DNA from: Picochlorum sp. 'celeri' | Lineage: Eukaryota; Chlorophyta; Trebouxiophyceae | Assembly (NCBI GenBank): GCA_010909725.1 | Contig: JAACMV010000030.1 | Location: forward strand, 806,001-870,000 | Length of the DNA stretch: 64,000 bases | Direction: 5' to 3' | In this document: in pieces, positions 14,084-23,975 of the stretch | How positions within the stretch are numbered: position 1 is the stretch's first letter | How the letters are laid out: each line of letters opens with the position of its first letter | Position numbers and translations under genes: made by a program | The notes under the pieces: generated by a model | Told to the model about the DNA's origin: nothing | Seen by the model: only the letters and a program-made list of their open reading frames with translations | The model's database searches: none

Positions 14084-14193
14084 GCGCCCGTGGTGCATTG
14101 GTAGCATGCCTGCCTTCCAACTACAGTAACATGTAGCGTCTCATCGCCTAGTGATGAAAGCATGCGGACTGGGTTCGATTCCCAGCGGGCGCA
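14084..14193 (+). tRNA. tRNA-Gly (anticodon UCC) with a 39-nt intron
   Basis: The acceptor stem is GCGCCCG pairing with CGGGCGC, followed by discriminator A. The D-arm is GTGC-ATTGGTA-GCAT, the T-arm CTGGG-TTCGATT-CCCAG, and the anticodon loop CTTCCAA, which reads UCC. The intron occupies 14121-14159, directly after the base 3' of position 37, the normal nuclear intron site. The mature tRNA is 71 nt, the usual size for tRNA-Gly. The anticodon stem (CCTGC with GCATG) has one C-U mismatch. A T6 run follows at 14203. Confidence 0.9.
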
Positions 14194-14202
14194 CTTTACC
14201 TA

Positions 14203-14208
14203 TTTTTT
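14203..14208 (+). terminator. Pol III T6 terminator of tRNA-Gly
   Basis: A run of six T residues lies 9 nt after the end of the tRNA gene, the expected RNA polymerase III stop. Confidence 0.75.
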
Positions 14209-14438
14209 ATTTACGGAACATCTTTCTATATTTTTAATGTTTTTATTATTTGTTTGCGGCCAAAGAGGAGTGTCAACAGTTTCAAATGCTACCACGTGCT
14301 GGATTTGAGGTCGACTTCGAGAAGGAATCCGTGAGTGAGTGCAATAAACTAATGTTCGCCATGATGGAACAGGAACTGATAATAATACTACAACTCAAAC
14401 CTAGACGTGTGTAACAAACAAAGAGGCAGTGTAAATCT

Positions 14439-14479
14439 TTGCATGAAAGACATCCCCCCTCGATTTCAATCATCATCTC
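14439..14479 (-). repeat. 41-nt inverted repeat, left copy
   Basis: Read on the minus strand, this segment matches 18070-18110 on the plus strand with one mismatch in 41 bases (GAGATG, one variable base, then TGATTGAAATCGAGG and on to TTTCATGCAA). Similarity continues more loosely for about 15 nt outside it. The two copies face each other 3.6 kb apart around the orphan gene. Both copies also keep a short open frame beginning MxIEIEGGCLSC, so a duplicated coding fragment is the alternative to terminal repeats. Confidence 0.8.
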
Positions 14480-14495
14480 TTTTTCTTTTCCTTAT

Positions 14496-14520
14496 TTAGA
14501 ACATTAAAAATGTGTTCTAA
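14496..14520. repeat. Hairpin, TTAGAACA arms (copy 1)
   Basis: TTAGAACA and TGTTCTAA pair over 8 bp around a 9-nt A-rich loop. A T8 run follows. A related hairpin lies about 150 bp downstream. Confidence 0.6.
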
Positions 14521-14644
14521 TTATTTTTTTTGCAACATCTCCGTTTGAGCGCGTGCAGCTTCCAGCACCAAGTGGTGCACATGCTTCTAGGTTTTTATTA
14601 TTATTCCTTTTACAACACGATACAGACATGCCTTCTGTTTGTAT

Positions 14645-14668
14645 TTAGAACATCAAAAAACGTTCTAA
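14645..14668. repeat. Hairpin, TTAGAAC arms (copy 2)
   Basis: TTAGAAC and GTTCTAA pair over 7 bp around a 10-nt A-rich loop. Like copy 1 it is preceded by TATT and has an A-rich loop, so the two look like copies of one small element. Confidence 0.6.
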
Positions 14669-16191
14669 GATTCATTTTTAATCAACAAGGAACCTGGATT
14701 TATTTGTACTGCCTAGGAAATCCTTGTGCTTAGACCCATTTTCAGCACAGACACCAACATAGCTCATCCAATCAAGTCATCTCCCGATCCTTCGGACGAA
14801 ATATTGTACTATGCAGAGCGATTTTCATCAGAATGGCCATTTATCAGATAACGTGTCAAAATGATGGAAATGGCCGCAATAGCAAATAGATTCTCGATGG
14901 CAGCATGGCGAAAGAGGAGGTCTCACTTGGTCTTACTGGTGGAGACAAATTCTGTGGCTCCTCAAGTTGGGCCCGTGCATGAACATGTTCCCGTATGCAG
15001 TCCCTTACAACCCAGATAAAGTACATACGTATGAAATATACGGGACACATAAGAAAGAAACGATGCATTCCCGTCGATCCACAGTAGACATGGTAAATTG
15101 TCTGGGAGCTACTGCAAAGGAGTTCAAACAGAGAGCCCCTGACAGGATGAAATCAGGGTGATCAGCGTACCGATCACATATACTGCCTGCCAAATTTCCA
15201 TCTGAAAAGTTCTCGAAGGAGTTTTAGAGGGTGAATGGCCGCAGTGCAAACTTGCAGTAGACGGCACGCAAAAAAGAATTGGATGCACTCCTTGCCTACT
15301 TTCGAACCATGACCTCAACCTTCGCCGCAGCGAGAAGCATTGCTATCAAATAACGATATACATTCAAAGTATTGAAAATATGCAAGAAACAGCAATGCAT
15401 CGACGCTATTGTGCAAGAATCGGTGTGGTCTAATTGAGTCCGTAGTTTCCTTAATTAGTACCACGGGCGGTCGACCTGACTTCTCAAAATTTTCACACAA
15501 GCCATTTTACACAGGGGCCCATAACTTTTCGAATATCGCACCAAATCTCCCCATTTTTGTTTCAATAGACATATTTTCTTACCATCTTTCCGGTGAACCG
15601 GTCGAAATAATAAAATACGCCCCACAGGAATTTTGGGATTTAAGGAGGCCACCACATTTTCTGTAAGTGCCATCTGCAGATGATCTGCGCGATGAAGGAC
15701 AGACTATTCGAGAATCGATCAGCAACTACACCATCACGAGGGACCGCAGCATGTAATAGCCCTCCAATTCATATTATATATCAAATAACAGTAATAATTA
15801 TTCTCTGTTTAGGTACCGACTGTCTATTCTTCTCACCTAGAGTAGAGCAGGATATCGAGAGCAGAGAATTCAAACGGAAGTCAACTTTCAACCGAAACTC
15901 TTGTACGTGCCATTATATGTCAGACTTGCCATCCAGATATAAAATATTCCTGTATATAATTCACTAGAAACCTCTATATTGAACGGTTTCAACTGTATAG
16001 ATCTGCTGGAGACAGATTCGCGTTGTTGAATTGTTGATCGTCTCGAATCAACAACACTTCTGTCCCAATCGCCTTGCGGCCTGTTCTAACTCCATATCTT
16101 ATGTTTAATATGCAGAGGATATAGAGGAACCCATAGTGTTAAGGGTCCTTGTGTTTTGAATTCTGCGAAGAAGAAAAAAAGCAAACGAACC

Positions 16192-17421
16192 ATGGCCAGC
16201 CTGAAGCAGAGCAGCAGCATATCATCGGAACCAGTAGAAACAGCCACCGCATTTGATGAGGCACTAGAAAGTTTCCAAGAAACTTGCCATAGGAAATCCA
16301 GGGATGGTCGCCAAACCGAACTGATTCAGAAGTTATCAGAGGGATGCGAGGGGGCTGAGGTCCGAGGCGGCTCTGATGAGACAATCAAAGAATTTAGTCT
16401 CAGTCTTTGGAAAGACGAGCGACTGCCGATTGTCCATTATACAATCGTCACCCCCACTGAAATGACACGGAATATTGTCAACGAGAGAGTCGCAGAACAG
16501 GTAAAGGAGCATATGGGTGATATCGAACACATCGTCTGCCCAGACAAAGACGGGGTACTCAAATCAAGAAACCACTCGTTCTTTATTGTGTCTCTCAAGG
16601 CGCTGTACTATTTACTACAGCAATGCTTCTCCGAGGATGAAAAAGCCAAAGAGCATCTTTCGGTGGTGAATAAGGCATCGATGGCGGTGTGTAATTCCAC
16701 GGAACAAATGACGCCTACAGCGCGGGTATGCGTTCGTGTCCTGGCGAGTGCTTATATCCAGTGCAAGGCTAGGGATCAGGATCTCGCAGAGAATGATAGC
16801 TGGAAGCAGCTGGAAAGTTCTTTAAAGGAATATTTTCGTAAAAAGGTTAAAGACGACACCCTCAGGGACCTTAGGAGAGCACAGCAATCGCTGTTATCTG
16901 CATCTAGAAAGATTTCAAGGTCAAATAGGCGCCGTGGAACAGGTACCAATCCACCAGAACATGCAGCACCACTCCGTAGTACAGGTGGTAGCGGTACTAA
17001 GAGACAGAGGCCATCAGATCTTGAGGATGATGTGCATCGTAATGCTGCGTGTCTGGTGCAACCAAGAAGTGGAGGAGATGGTAGTGGCGACACATCAGAG
17101 CAGAATGCTGATGGGAGTGCTTTTGATGGATCCCCTGACTCCGTCTTGCCGCACTGCGGCCCATTGAATCCTGGAAGTGACACTGGGGCAGGAATTTCTC
17201 GACATGGTCACCCACAGGACAAACTGTGCCACCTTGTCCGCTTGTGCTCTTCCATTCTATACAAAGCCCATGCTCTGGGAATTTTGAGTATTGATAACAG
17301 CGCCATGCTGGTGCATGTTACACATGAAGGACTTATCAGAGACTTGAAGGCCTTGTGCAAAAGAAAGAATGATGAAATGCAGGCAGCTACTATCTTGTCA
17401 GGAATGAGGGGAAGAAAGTAG
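16192..17421 (+). CDS. Orphan protein of unknown function
   Basis: A single-exon frame of 409 aa starts at an ATG in strong context (accATGG). The frame is open 36 nt further upstream but has no other ATG there. The first 250 residues look globular and mostly helical (for example HSFFIVSLKALYYLLQQCF and a Lys/Arg-rich helix near RKKVKDDTLRDLRRAQQ). A low-complexity basic, Ser/Gly-rich linker with possible nuclear signals (SNRRRGTG, TKRQRP) follows at about 255-345, and a second short helical region ends at GMRGRK. I recognise no family. It lacks introns, unlike most neighbours, and stands alone in a 4-kb island bracketed by an inverted repeat, so an element-borne or lineage-specific gene is possible. 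Confidence 0.6.
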   Translation: MASLKQSSSISSEPVETATAFDEALESFQETCHRKSRDGRQTELIQKLSEGCEGAEVRGGSDETIKEFSLSLWKDERLPIVHYTIVTPTEMTRNIVNERVAEQVKEHMGDIEHIVCPDKDGVLKSRNHSFFIVSLKALYYLLQQCFSEDEKAKEHLSVVNKASMAVCNSTEQMTPTARVCVRVLASAYIQCKARDQDLAENDSWKQLESSLKEYFRKKVKDDTLRDLRRAQQSLLSASRKISRSNRRRGTGTNPPEHAAPLRSTGGSGTKRQRPSDLEDDVHRNAACLVQPRSGGDGSGDTSEQNADGSAFDGSPDSVLPHCGPLNPGSDTGAGISRHGHPQDKLCHLVRLCSSILYKAHALGILSIDNSAMLVHVTHEGLIRDLKALCKRKNDEMQAATILSGMRGRK

Positions 17422-17620
17422 GAATCACAAAGGAAAGTGCTCTATTGCAAAATGCCATGAATAGGGCCAATATATATATACCAAACGATGCGTCTTGAGC
17501 TAAGGTTTCATGGAATATCCGTTTTATAAAATAACATCAAAGTTTGGATGATGACAATCTTCTCACACATTTGTTCCTCATGTCCCGTCAATTCCTCGAT
17601 GCTTTGCGACTCATTCTGGA

Positions 17621-17801
17621 ATTAGATCTAATGTGTAAGCACTAAAATGCAAACTTACACCCCATACAGAAAGCTTAATGGGAGCTTTCTTCTAATAGTC
17701 TATCCTTCATCTGCACCGGTGCAATATGGGTACGTACCCAATATGGGTATACCCGTATTGGAGATCTAGATCTGGCCATCTGGGATCCCATTTCCGGAAA
17801 T
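17621..17801. repeat. Cluster of seven palindromes plus one hairpin
   Basis: In order: ATTAGATCTAAT (17621-17632); a hairpin with 8-bp arms AGAAAGCT/AGCTTTCT and a 7-nt loop (17668-17690); GCACCGGTGC (17713-17722); TGGGTACGTACCCA (17727-17740); a 24-bp palindrome centred on GGGTATACCC with one mismatched pair (17738-17761); AGATCTAGATCT (17762-17773); TGGGATCCCA (17781-17790); and ATTTCCGGAAAT (17790-17801). Each is 10-24 bp, and the sequences differ from one another. Confidence 0.85.
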
Positions 17802-18069
17802 CTAAAAATGGGTGCCGTTGTCAAGTCAGCAGATGTAAGCGATTTTCTCTCTCTACAGTGCATTATATTTTACAATAATACACATGGAATAATCAGAAAT
17901 CATTCCTTCTGAATGAGGCTGTGGTCTTCCAGCAGCAGCAAGGGGATGCTGTGAGAGAAATCCCATTTTTATATCGCTACATACCAAACCTGAAGCAATA
18001 CTTTCTTCTGGTGGCCATTAAGAAATGATAATGATGATGATTTGTATTTTTGAATTTTAAGAAAAAGAA

Positions 18070-18110
18070 GAGATGTTGATTGAAATCGAGGGGGGATGTC
18101 TTTCATGCAA
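18070..18110 (+). repeat. 41-nt inverted repeat, right copy
   Basis: This is the plus-strand partner of 14439-14479, with one mismatch over 41 bases. It sits 270 bp beyond the palindrome cluster and 90 bp before the 3' end of the next gene. Confidence 0.8.
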
Positions 18111-18200
18111 TTTATACTGCTGCTGAATTCAGACTGCATGAGATATGACATTACACATCATTGCATTATATATCGTGTTCATCTCCATGCTACTCCGAGT

Positions 18201-19527
18201 TTATTTCAAAACCTTAAAAGTTGCATGGCCTTCCTTCTTGATGTGCTTGAAAAGCTGATTCCTAGATGGAAATGATTGTTTGCAAGTTGCACATGATAAA
18301 AGAGACAATGACTCTGGTTCCTTCTTCTTTTTTCCAAGAGCTCGTCGCCGTCGCCGCTGCCTTGCTGGAGGTTCCTTGTGATTCACACCCTTGGCAGGAG
18401 AAGATGGTAATGATGATGATGATGATGATGATAATCTAGGAGAAGAAGAAGATGAAGAAGAAAATGATCTAGGAGGCTCTTCTTCTGACTCCTCGCGGGA
18501 GGAGATTGTCAAATTCTCAAAACCACCAAAATCATCGTCTTCTTCTTCCAACAATAATGTCTGACGGAGGATCTCGACATTCTTGTTGTGTTTCTTTGAC
18601 TTTTCATGATTCGTAAAGGCGCCCTCGCTCTTGAAAAACTTTTCACAGGCGGGGCAATGCCAAAGCTGTTGTTCGAATATGTCTTCTTCTGACTCTTGAT
18701 CGTCATCACTAATTGACAAATTTAGATTCATTTCGCGTCGCTGTATTTTCAACTCTGCAGCAGCAGCAGCTGCTGCCGCTGCTTGCTCCTCCTGCTGCCT
18801 CTTCTTCTCTAGCAACATGGACTGGTATTCTTTGTAGCGACTATCCCTCTTTTTCACAAACTCCGCAAACAGACGAACTTGCTCGTTGTAATCTCTCCTT
18901 GCCGTCTTTCTTATCTTGACATTCTCTTGCTCAATTGCTCGTCGAATTCGCCTGTCTAGCCTTGGATCAATGGGTTGCTGGACCCATTCAAAGTCCAAAC
19001 TCGTGGCAAAAGAGCCCCATTCAGCGTAAAATGTCTGAATTGGTTCATCTCCATTCAGAAAGAAATCAGGATAATGAGTCTTTTCTAGGCTTGCTATTTT
19101 GAGGAACAGTTCACCGTATGCTCCAATATTGGTTGGAAACTCCATGTATTCCCTATCAAAGAGCAAATCTGCAACCTCGGTGAATGTTTCCGGCGGAGCG
19201 CATGTCTGAGTTGTGGAACCAGTCTTTTTCTGCAATCTCCTGAGGCGTGCATCGTACGAATTTCTCTCTTTCTCGTCTGTTAATATCTCGTAGGCATTTT
19301 GAATCTCTCGAAACTTGTCTGCAGCGAAATTTTCATCGCCACTTTCTTGTATTTGCTTATCTGCATACAGTAGAAATCAAATACGGTTGTAATATAACGA
19401 TACCTCTTCCCGTGACGTGCAAAACTCACGCACCAGGGTGCCATTTTAAGGCCAGTTTTCTGTACGCACGCCTGACATCTTCAGCGGAAGCAGTAGCTTC
19501 CAGCTCCAGCACGTCATATAAAGTCAT
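18201..19527 (-). CDS. DNAJC21: DNAJC21/JJJ1-type J-domain protein
   Basis: Two exons, 19434-19527 and 18201-19360; the 73-nt intron splits the HPD codon, and splicing restores the J-domain signature KWHPDK. Total 417 aa. After the J domain (1-70) come the family's conserved middle ([14 protein letters not shown]), a charged coiled coil, a C2H2 finger ([25 protein letters not shown] written as CPACEKFF...H...H), an acidic Ser/Glu region and a second C2H2 finger at the C-terminus (CATCKQSF...H..H). This architecture is that of yeast Jjj1 and DNAJC21, which recruit Hsp70 to release export factors from cytoplasmic pre-60S ribosomes. A GAT-type repeat near 18410 encodes a Ser run and a CAG-type repeat near 18760 an Ala run. 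Confidence 0.92.
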
Positions 19528-19576
19528 GATAGAATTTCATTGTTTTTCCTGCCATTAAAATCTTGAATTACAATAA

Positions 19577-20647
19577 TTAATGGGTAAATCGTCTGTCCAA
19601 ATCTTTTTGAACATCGGCGAGTGCCTCTACTGGCTCGTTGAATCCCAGCCTTTCGACAGAGTACTCTCCACCACTGCGTATTCTCACATCAGCGCCCAGT
19701 CTATCTATGGAGATGAACGCTGCATCGTCGACGTTACCGAACAACTCTCGTAGAGGCATGCAATACTTCTGGTTCAAGACTTGCAGCGTGTGGTTTGGAT
19801 GCTCTAGAACAATGGTATCAGGTTGCGCCTGCATGTACTCTTCTGTATCCAACCACTGTACAGTTCCGAATCCACCAACAAAGTAAATGTCTAATATCCT
19901 GTCCATCCTAAAGAAAATAGCATTGCCACTCACAAAACGAGTATCATCCGTCGAAATCTTGCCATGAAAGATATCGGCAGCAGCGTCCTGCAAATCATTT
20001 GGGAGCTTGTAAACGTCCCCAAACATGGTCACCCTCGCATTTGCAAGCCCACTCCAGCCGGGCATTTGCATGACTAGGCTGCATCTGGGGTCTTCGATGA
20101 TATTCCTTGTTTGTATGGCTAACGGGGAGAGACTGAAAATTGGACAACCTGCACCGTCAGTGGCAAAGTCGACAACTGTTCCAAAAGGATACCCGGCCCG
20201 TCGATGGTGCATATTTGACATAATAGTGCACAGATGAGCAAATTGTGCCTGCTCTACCAGATTTCGGACGGCTACCGCAGGACTTGGCAGGTCACAGCGG
20301 GCTGTGGCATTTTGGACACCACCACTCTGTGGGGTCTGGTGCAAACCCGAGGTTTTGAGGCTATTTGTGGAAGTTGGTGGGAACTCTAACACTGCAACAA
20401 CAAGAAAGATGGCTCATGGCGTGTTCCTCGATTCGCCGAGGTGAAAATTTTAAGAAGAAGCATGCGTACCTTCAGGCGCTGTCTGTCGCTTTGCATCATT
20501 TCTATCATTGCTCCTGGTGTCCTTACTATTCTGGTTTGCAGAGATTCGCCGTGATACCATACTGTTTCGCCTCGATTGCGGTAGAGACGGTGGAGAGCAT
20601 GGTAATTTCTCCACCCTCGTAGCAGCGAGACTTCCCACTCCCCTCAT
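19577..20647 (-). CDS. FMN-binding split-barrel (HugZ/PNPOx-like) protein, probably plastid
   Basis: Two exons, 20470-20647 and 19577-20391; the 78-nt intron joins in phase; 330 aa. The first exon is Arg/Ser-rich without acidic residues over its first 35 positions, as expected for an organelle targeting peptide. The body has a pyridoxamine-oxidase-like barrel (AHLCTIMS, GYPFGTVVDFATD, PIFSLSPLAIQTRNI, RVTMFGDVYKL) and a C-terminal domain like DUF2470 (ISIDRLGADVRIRSGG). This pairing occurs in HugZ-type haem-degrading enzymes and in plant plastid proteins such as the glutamyl-tRNA reductase-binding protein. Substrate cannot be told from sequence. The stop is 49 bp upstream of the next gene's start on the same strand. 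Confidence 0.75.
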
Positions 20648-20776
20648 CACAATAAAGAAAAGTCTTACAAATCTACAAGTTTATAATGTAAATTATTACC
20701 CCCATGGATGTATTTGGCTCAATCAGACGCCCGGATCTTGTGTCTCTCGGGACCAAGGCAAAGTTTCCGAGCGCAA

Positions 20777-22692
20777 TCAGAGGGGCGCTCGGAAAGCACC
20801 GGCACCAAAGAGAATGTTTTTCGGTGAATAACTGATGTAAGACACTGGAGTCGCTTTCGTTGTCCATGTGTGACAAGTGCTGCTCGATGGGTCTGTTTTT
20901 ATATCCCACAGTTTGACGCTGCAATCATTTCCTCCAGTGGCTATTTGATCGCAGGAGAAATGTGGCCACGCCATGCACCACACTGGTCCTCTATGACTAC
21001 CAATTCTATGATAAGAGCCACGCGCCAGGTCCCACCAAAATATCTCTCCATCCGAATCACCGCTCATGAGGGATGATCCATCTGGTGAAAATGCGAGGGA
21101 CGTGATTGGACTCTTGTGGCCATGCAATACAGATGCACATGTCCTGGAAGACAAATCCCAAATTCTAATGTGATTGTCGGAAGAGCCACTCGCTACAATT
21201 TGACAATTTGGGTGCCAAGCAACCACTTCTACATCAGATGTGTGGCCAGCAAATATACGCAAATTTGTTTTCCTTTCTGTGCTCCACAATCTGCAAGTTC
21301 TATCAGCACCGCCGGTCACAAAGTAATGCCCATACACTGGCGCAAATGATACATCCCACACAGGAAGCATGTGTCCATAGTATGCTACTAGATTACTCAT
21401 CAGTTCTGTTGACCATAGCCGTATGGAACCATCCCCGCTACCAGATATCAACAAATTTGCCTTTGTGTCACATAGGCTTAGTGAATACACCGGCCCCATA
21501 TGACCATACAACTCTGTCAGATTGTTATTCTTGTACACCCGAATGACAGAATCTGAAAATCCACCGACAATTGTCTTCAAATCAGAGGATACTTCGATGG
21601 AATTCACGGAGTCATACGAATTTATGAAGGATGCAAAAGCACAAGATGGTATATCCTCTCCGTTCATCATCGAAGAGTGGATGCTTTGCTCGTCAAGGGC
21701 AGGGCGACGCGGCAGAGGTATTGAGGACTGAATCCCGCAATTCAATAGCTTGGCCAGTTGTGCTCGATAGGAATCTAGAGTCGAGATGTGGGCTTTTGAC
21801 ATGGATTCCTCCTCAACTTCTTCCATTTTTGCAATCTTGCGCTTCAGTTCAAGTTCCTGGTATTTCAAATAATCACTGTCCTTCAATAATTCCAAATTTA
21901 GCTTTCCTCTCGGTGCCACAGGTCCAGAAGCGTCTATATTTGCAACAGCAGACCAAAAACTCAACATGTCCGGACTAAAGTCTTCTACGACATTCAAAGC
22001 AAACCAACTATTGATCAGGGAAGCTATCAAAATGAGTCTTTCCCGCCTCAGGTAGTGAATCATTAGCTCGTATGTAAACGAAGATATTGTCAGCGCGACT
22101 TTTTGCTTTAGAACGTTGGTCGTAATAGAACTCTCTTGCAAATGCTCTGGGGATGTAATTTTTGATAACTCGTGAATCTCTTTCAAAATTATCTCCCGCC
22201 TGTTTCTACTCGTTGTTTGCTCTAGAAAGAAATCCTTGCACTCTGTCAGCAAATCCTGTGCACTAGTAGTTGCTTCAAGTTGTATCATCGTAACATATGT
22301 GTACACAAATGTAGGATAGAGCAGTTGATACAGTTCACTCCTGCACGAGTCCAGTGACCCAGTCACCCATTCAGAAAACGACCGAAACTGAGTGGCATAT
22401 TCCTTTGCCTCACCATTCGCAGACAAAGAAACAAGTATTCCATTCTCAGCTATGTTTCTCTCTCTTTCCCACACCGAATCCTTGGTGTTTACGTTTTCCC
22501 CTCTGGACTCCAACTCCAATTTGAGAATTTCCAGCGAATCCTGCAACCTACACAAATCTCGAATAGATCACAAAAAAGAATGCATGATTCAAGCAAACAA
22601 AATAACGCTACGCACTGTCGCCTCTCCAACCACCCCAGAATAAGGTCGTCGACTTCTTCATCGCGAAGAATGGCGTCAGAACTGTTTGGCAT
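20777..22692 (-). CDS. TAF5: TFIID subunit TAF5
   Basis: Two exons, 22616-22692 and 20777-22547, with a 68-nt intron; 615 aa. The N-terminus (VDDLILGWLERRQ) is a LisH-like segment. The TAF5 NTD2 region follows (FSEWVTGSLDSCRSELYQLL, FTYELMIHYL). The C-terminal half has WD40 repeats with GHMGPVYSLS, GHMLPVWDVSFAP, GHTSDVEVVAWHP, GHKSPITSLAFSP and HRGPVWCMAW, ending in the typical TKATPVSYISYSPKNILFGAGAF. TAF5 is a scaffold of general transcription factor TFIID. Its start codon is only 20 bp downstream of the stop of the transporter gene on the same strand, leaving almost no room for a separate promoter. Confidence 0.93.
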
Positions 22693-22712
22693 GTCCTTAC
22701 AGTTTTCTACGA

Positions 22713-23760
22713 TTATTCAGAATTAGAATCAGTTTTGACTGGCAATAGCTGCTTGGATAAATGCAGACGTGCTGCAGCCATCTTGATGTGAGAGTACCAC
22801 ACAATACCACCCATTGCTAGGAGAATCCCCATGAATTTCTTTCCTGACATCGTATCCCCGAAAAACAAAACACCTCCAGTCAGAATTATTACCGTCTTAA
22901 CATGGCCTACTACATTATACGTCAAACTACTCGTGGCCCCAATAACCAAAAAGGTGGATAGATTCACCAAGAGCCCCAGCACTGCACTAATAAGAATCGC
23001 CGCAACAGAACCAAGCGTGTACTCGTATCCTATAATGTCTCCTAGAGGCTCGAGTAACAGCACGACAGCTCCCAATTGGGCCGCTGCAAGAGGAATATAC
23101 TGGTGCAGGAGCTGCATGCTGCCCAATCCCAACTCACTCTGGATCGAACCAGCCCATATCTGATACAGAGCTGTCGCCAACACACTTCCCAATCCAACAA
23201 AAAGACCGTACATATTTGATGATATCTCTGGATCAGATATCGTCGCAAGACCCACCCCAAGGCACACGACAGCAATGGATGCAATGATCTCAGGACTGGA
23301 ATGCTTACCGTAAAACATAGAATTTATCACCAATACTGCGGGAGCGACAGCAATCTTGGATATCTGATAGAATCCCACCGGATTTATATTGAGGTTTAGA
23401 TTGCATAGAACTATGTATCCTACGTATGCAGCAGCAAGAGAAAGCAATTTCTGTTTTGCTACTTGCTTCTGTTCAAAAACTCCAAACCTTAAGAAGAGCT
23501 GCATCCCCAGCATCGTCACAATTGTATGGATGAAGGTCAACGCATATGTAAACTTGAAGTTAAATATACTAAAAACTGCAATCATAGTTGGTCAAGCGGC
23601 GAGTCCTTCAGTTTTACTCACAGGCGATACTTTGCCAGTTTTGAATTTGAGGCCGATGTGTGCCAGATGACATACCTGTCTTATTTGCAAACACTATACC
23701 GGTGGCTGAAGCAATGTTCATCGCCCCGTAGAGCAAAGGTGCGAAAAAGGGAGACGTCAT
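22713..23760 (-). CDS. TPT/nucleotide-sugar transporter (SLC35 family)
   Basis: Two exons, 23676-23760 and 22713-23575; the 100-nt intron splits a Val codon; 315 aa. About ten hydrophobic segments span the protein, beginning MTSPFFAPLLYGAMNIASATGI. Motifs of the triose-phosphate/nucleotide-sugar translocator group are present (NKTVF.IFNFKFTYALTFIH, NPVGFYQISKIAVAP, YNVVGHVKTVIILTGGVLFFG). It resembles SLC35E3 and plant UDP-xylose-transporter-like proteins, which act as antiporters in the Golgi. Substrate specificity cannot be assigned. There is no plastid transit peptide. Confidence 0.85.
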
Positions 23761-23975
23761 GTCAGCACCAGCCTAGTCTACCAATTCCAATTTGCACTTG
23801 AACAGCTGCAACAATCGTACGTTTTCTTATAAAATAATGTAAATAATGGCAGCCTTGCTGCGATCTGGATCATACTTTCGAATCATCTTGAAAATGTCCT
23901 TGGTGTAAAATAAGGATGCAGGCCTAGCCTGCGCAGGATGAAGCCAGTTTCAAACAGCGCAATCGAAGAAGTAGT

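Larger units (their letters stand above)
14209..16191. other. Gene-poor stretch upstream of the orphan gene
   Basis: About 2 kb with no coding region I can support. The short open frames on both strands show no family resemblance and no consistent splice structure. The stretch is AT-rich and holds one copy of an inverted repeat (14439-14479) and two related hairpins (14496-14520 and 14645-14668), listed separately. Confidence 0.5.
17422..18200. other. Gene-free stretch with clustered palindromes
   Basis: No coding region is supported here. The stretch holds a dense run of perfect palindromes (17621-17801) and the right copy of the 41-nt inverted repeat (18070-18110). The rest is AT-rich and unremarkable. 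Confidence 0.5.

Noticed and set aside
14209..18200. CRISPR array or prophage in the repeat-rich island
   Set aside because: There are no regularly spaced direct repeats, and the neighbouring genes are spliced nuclear genes.
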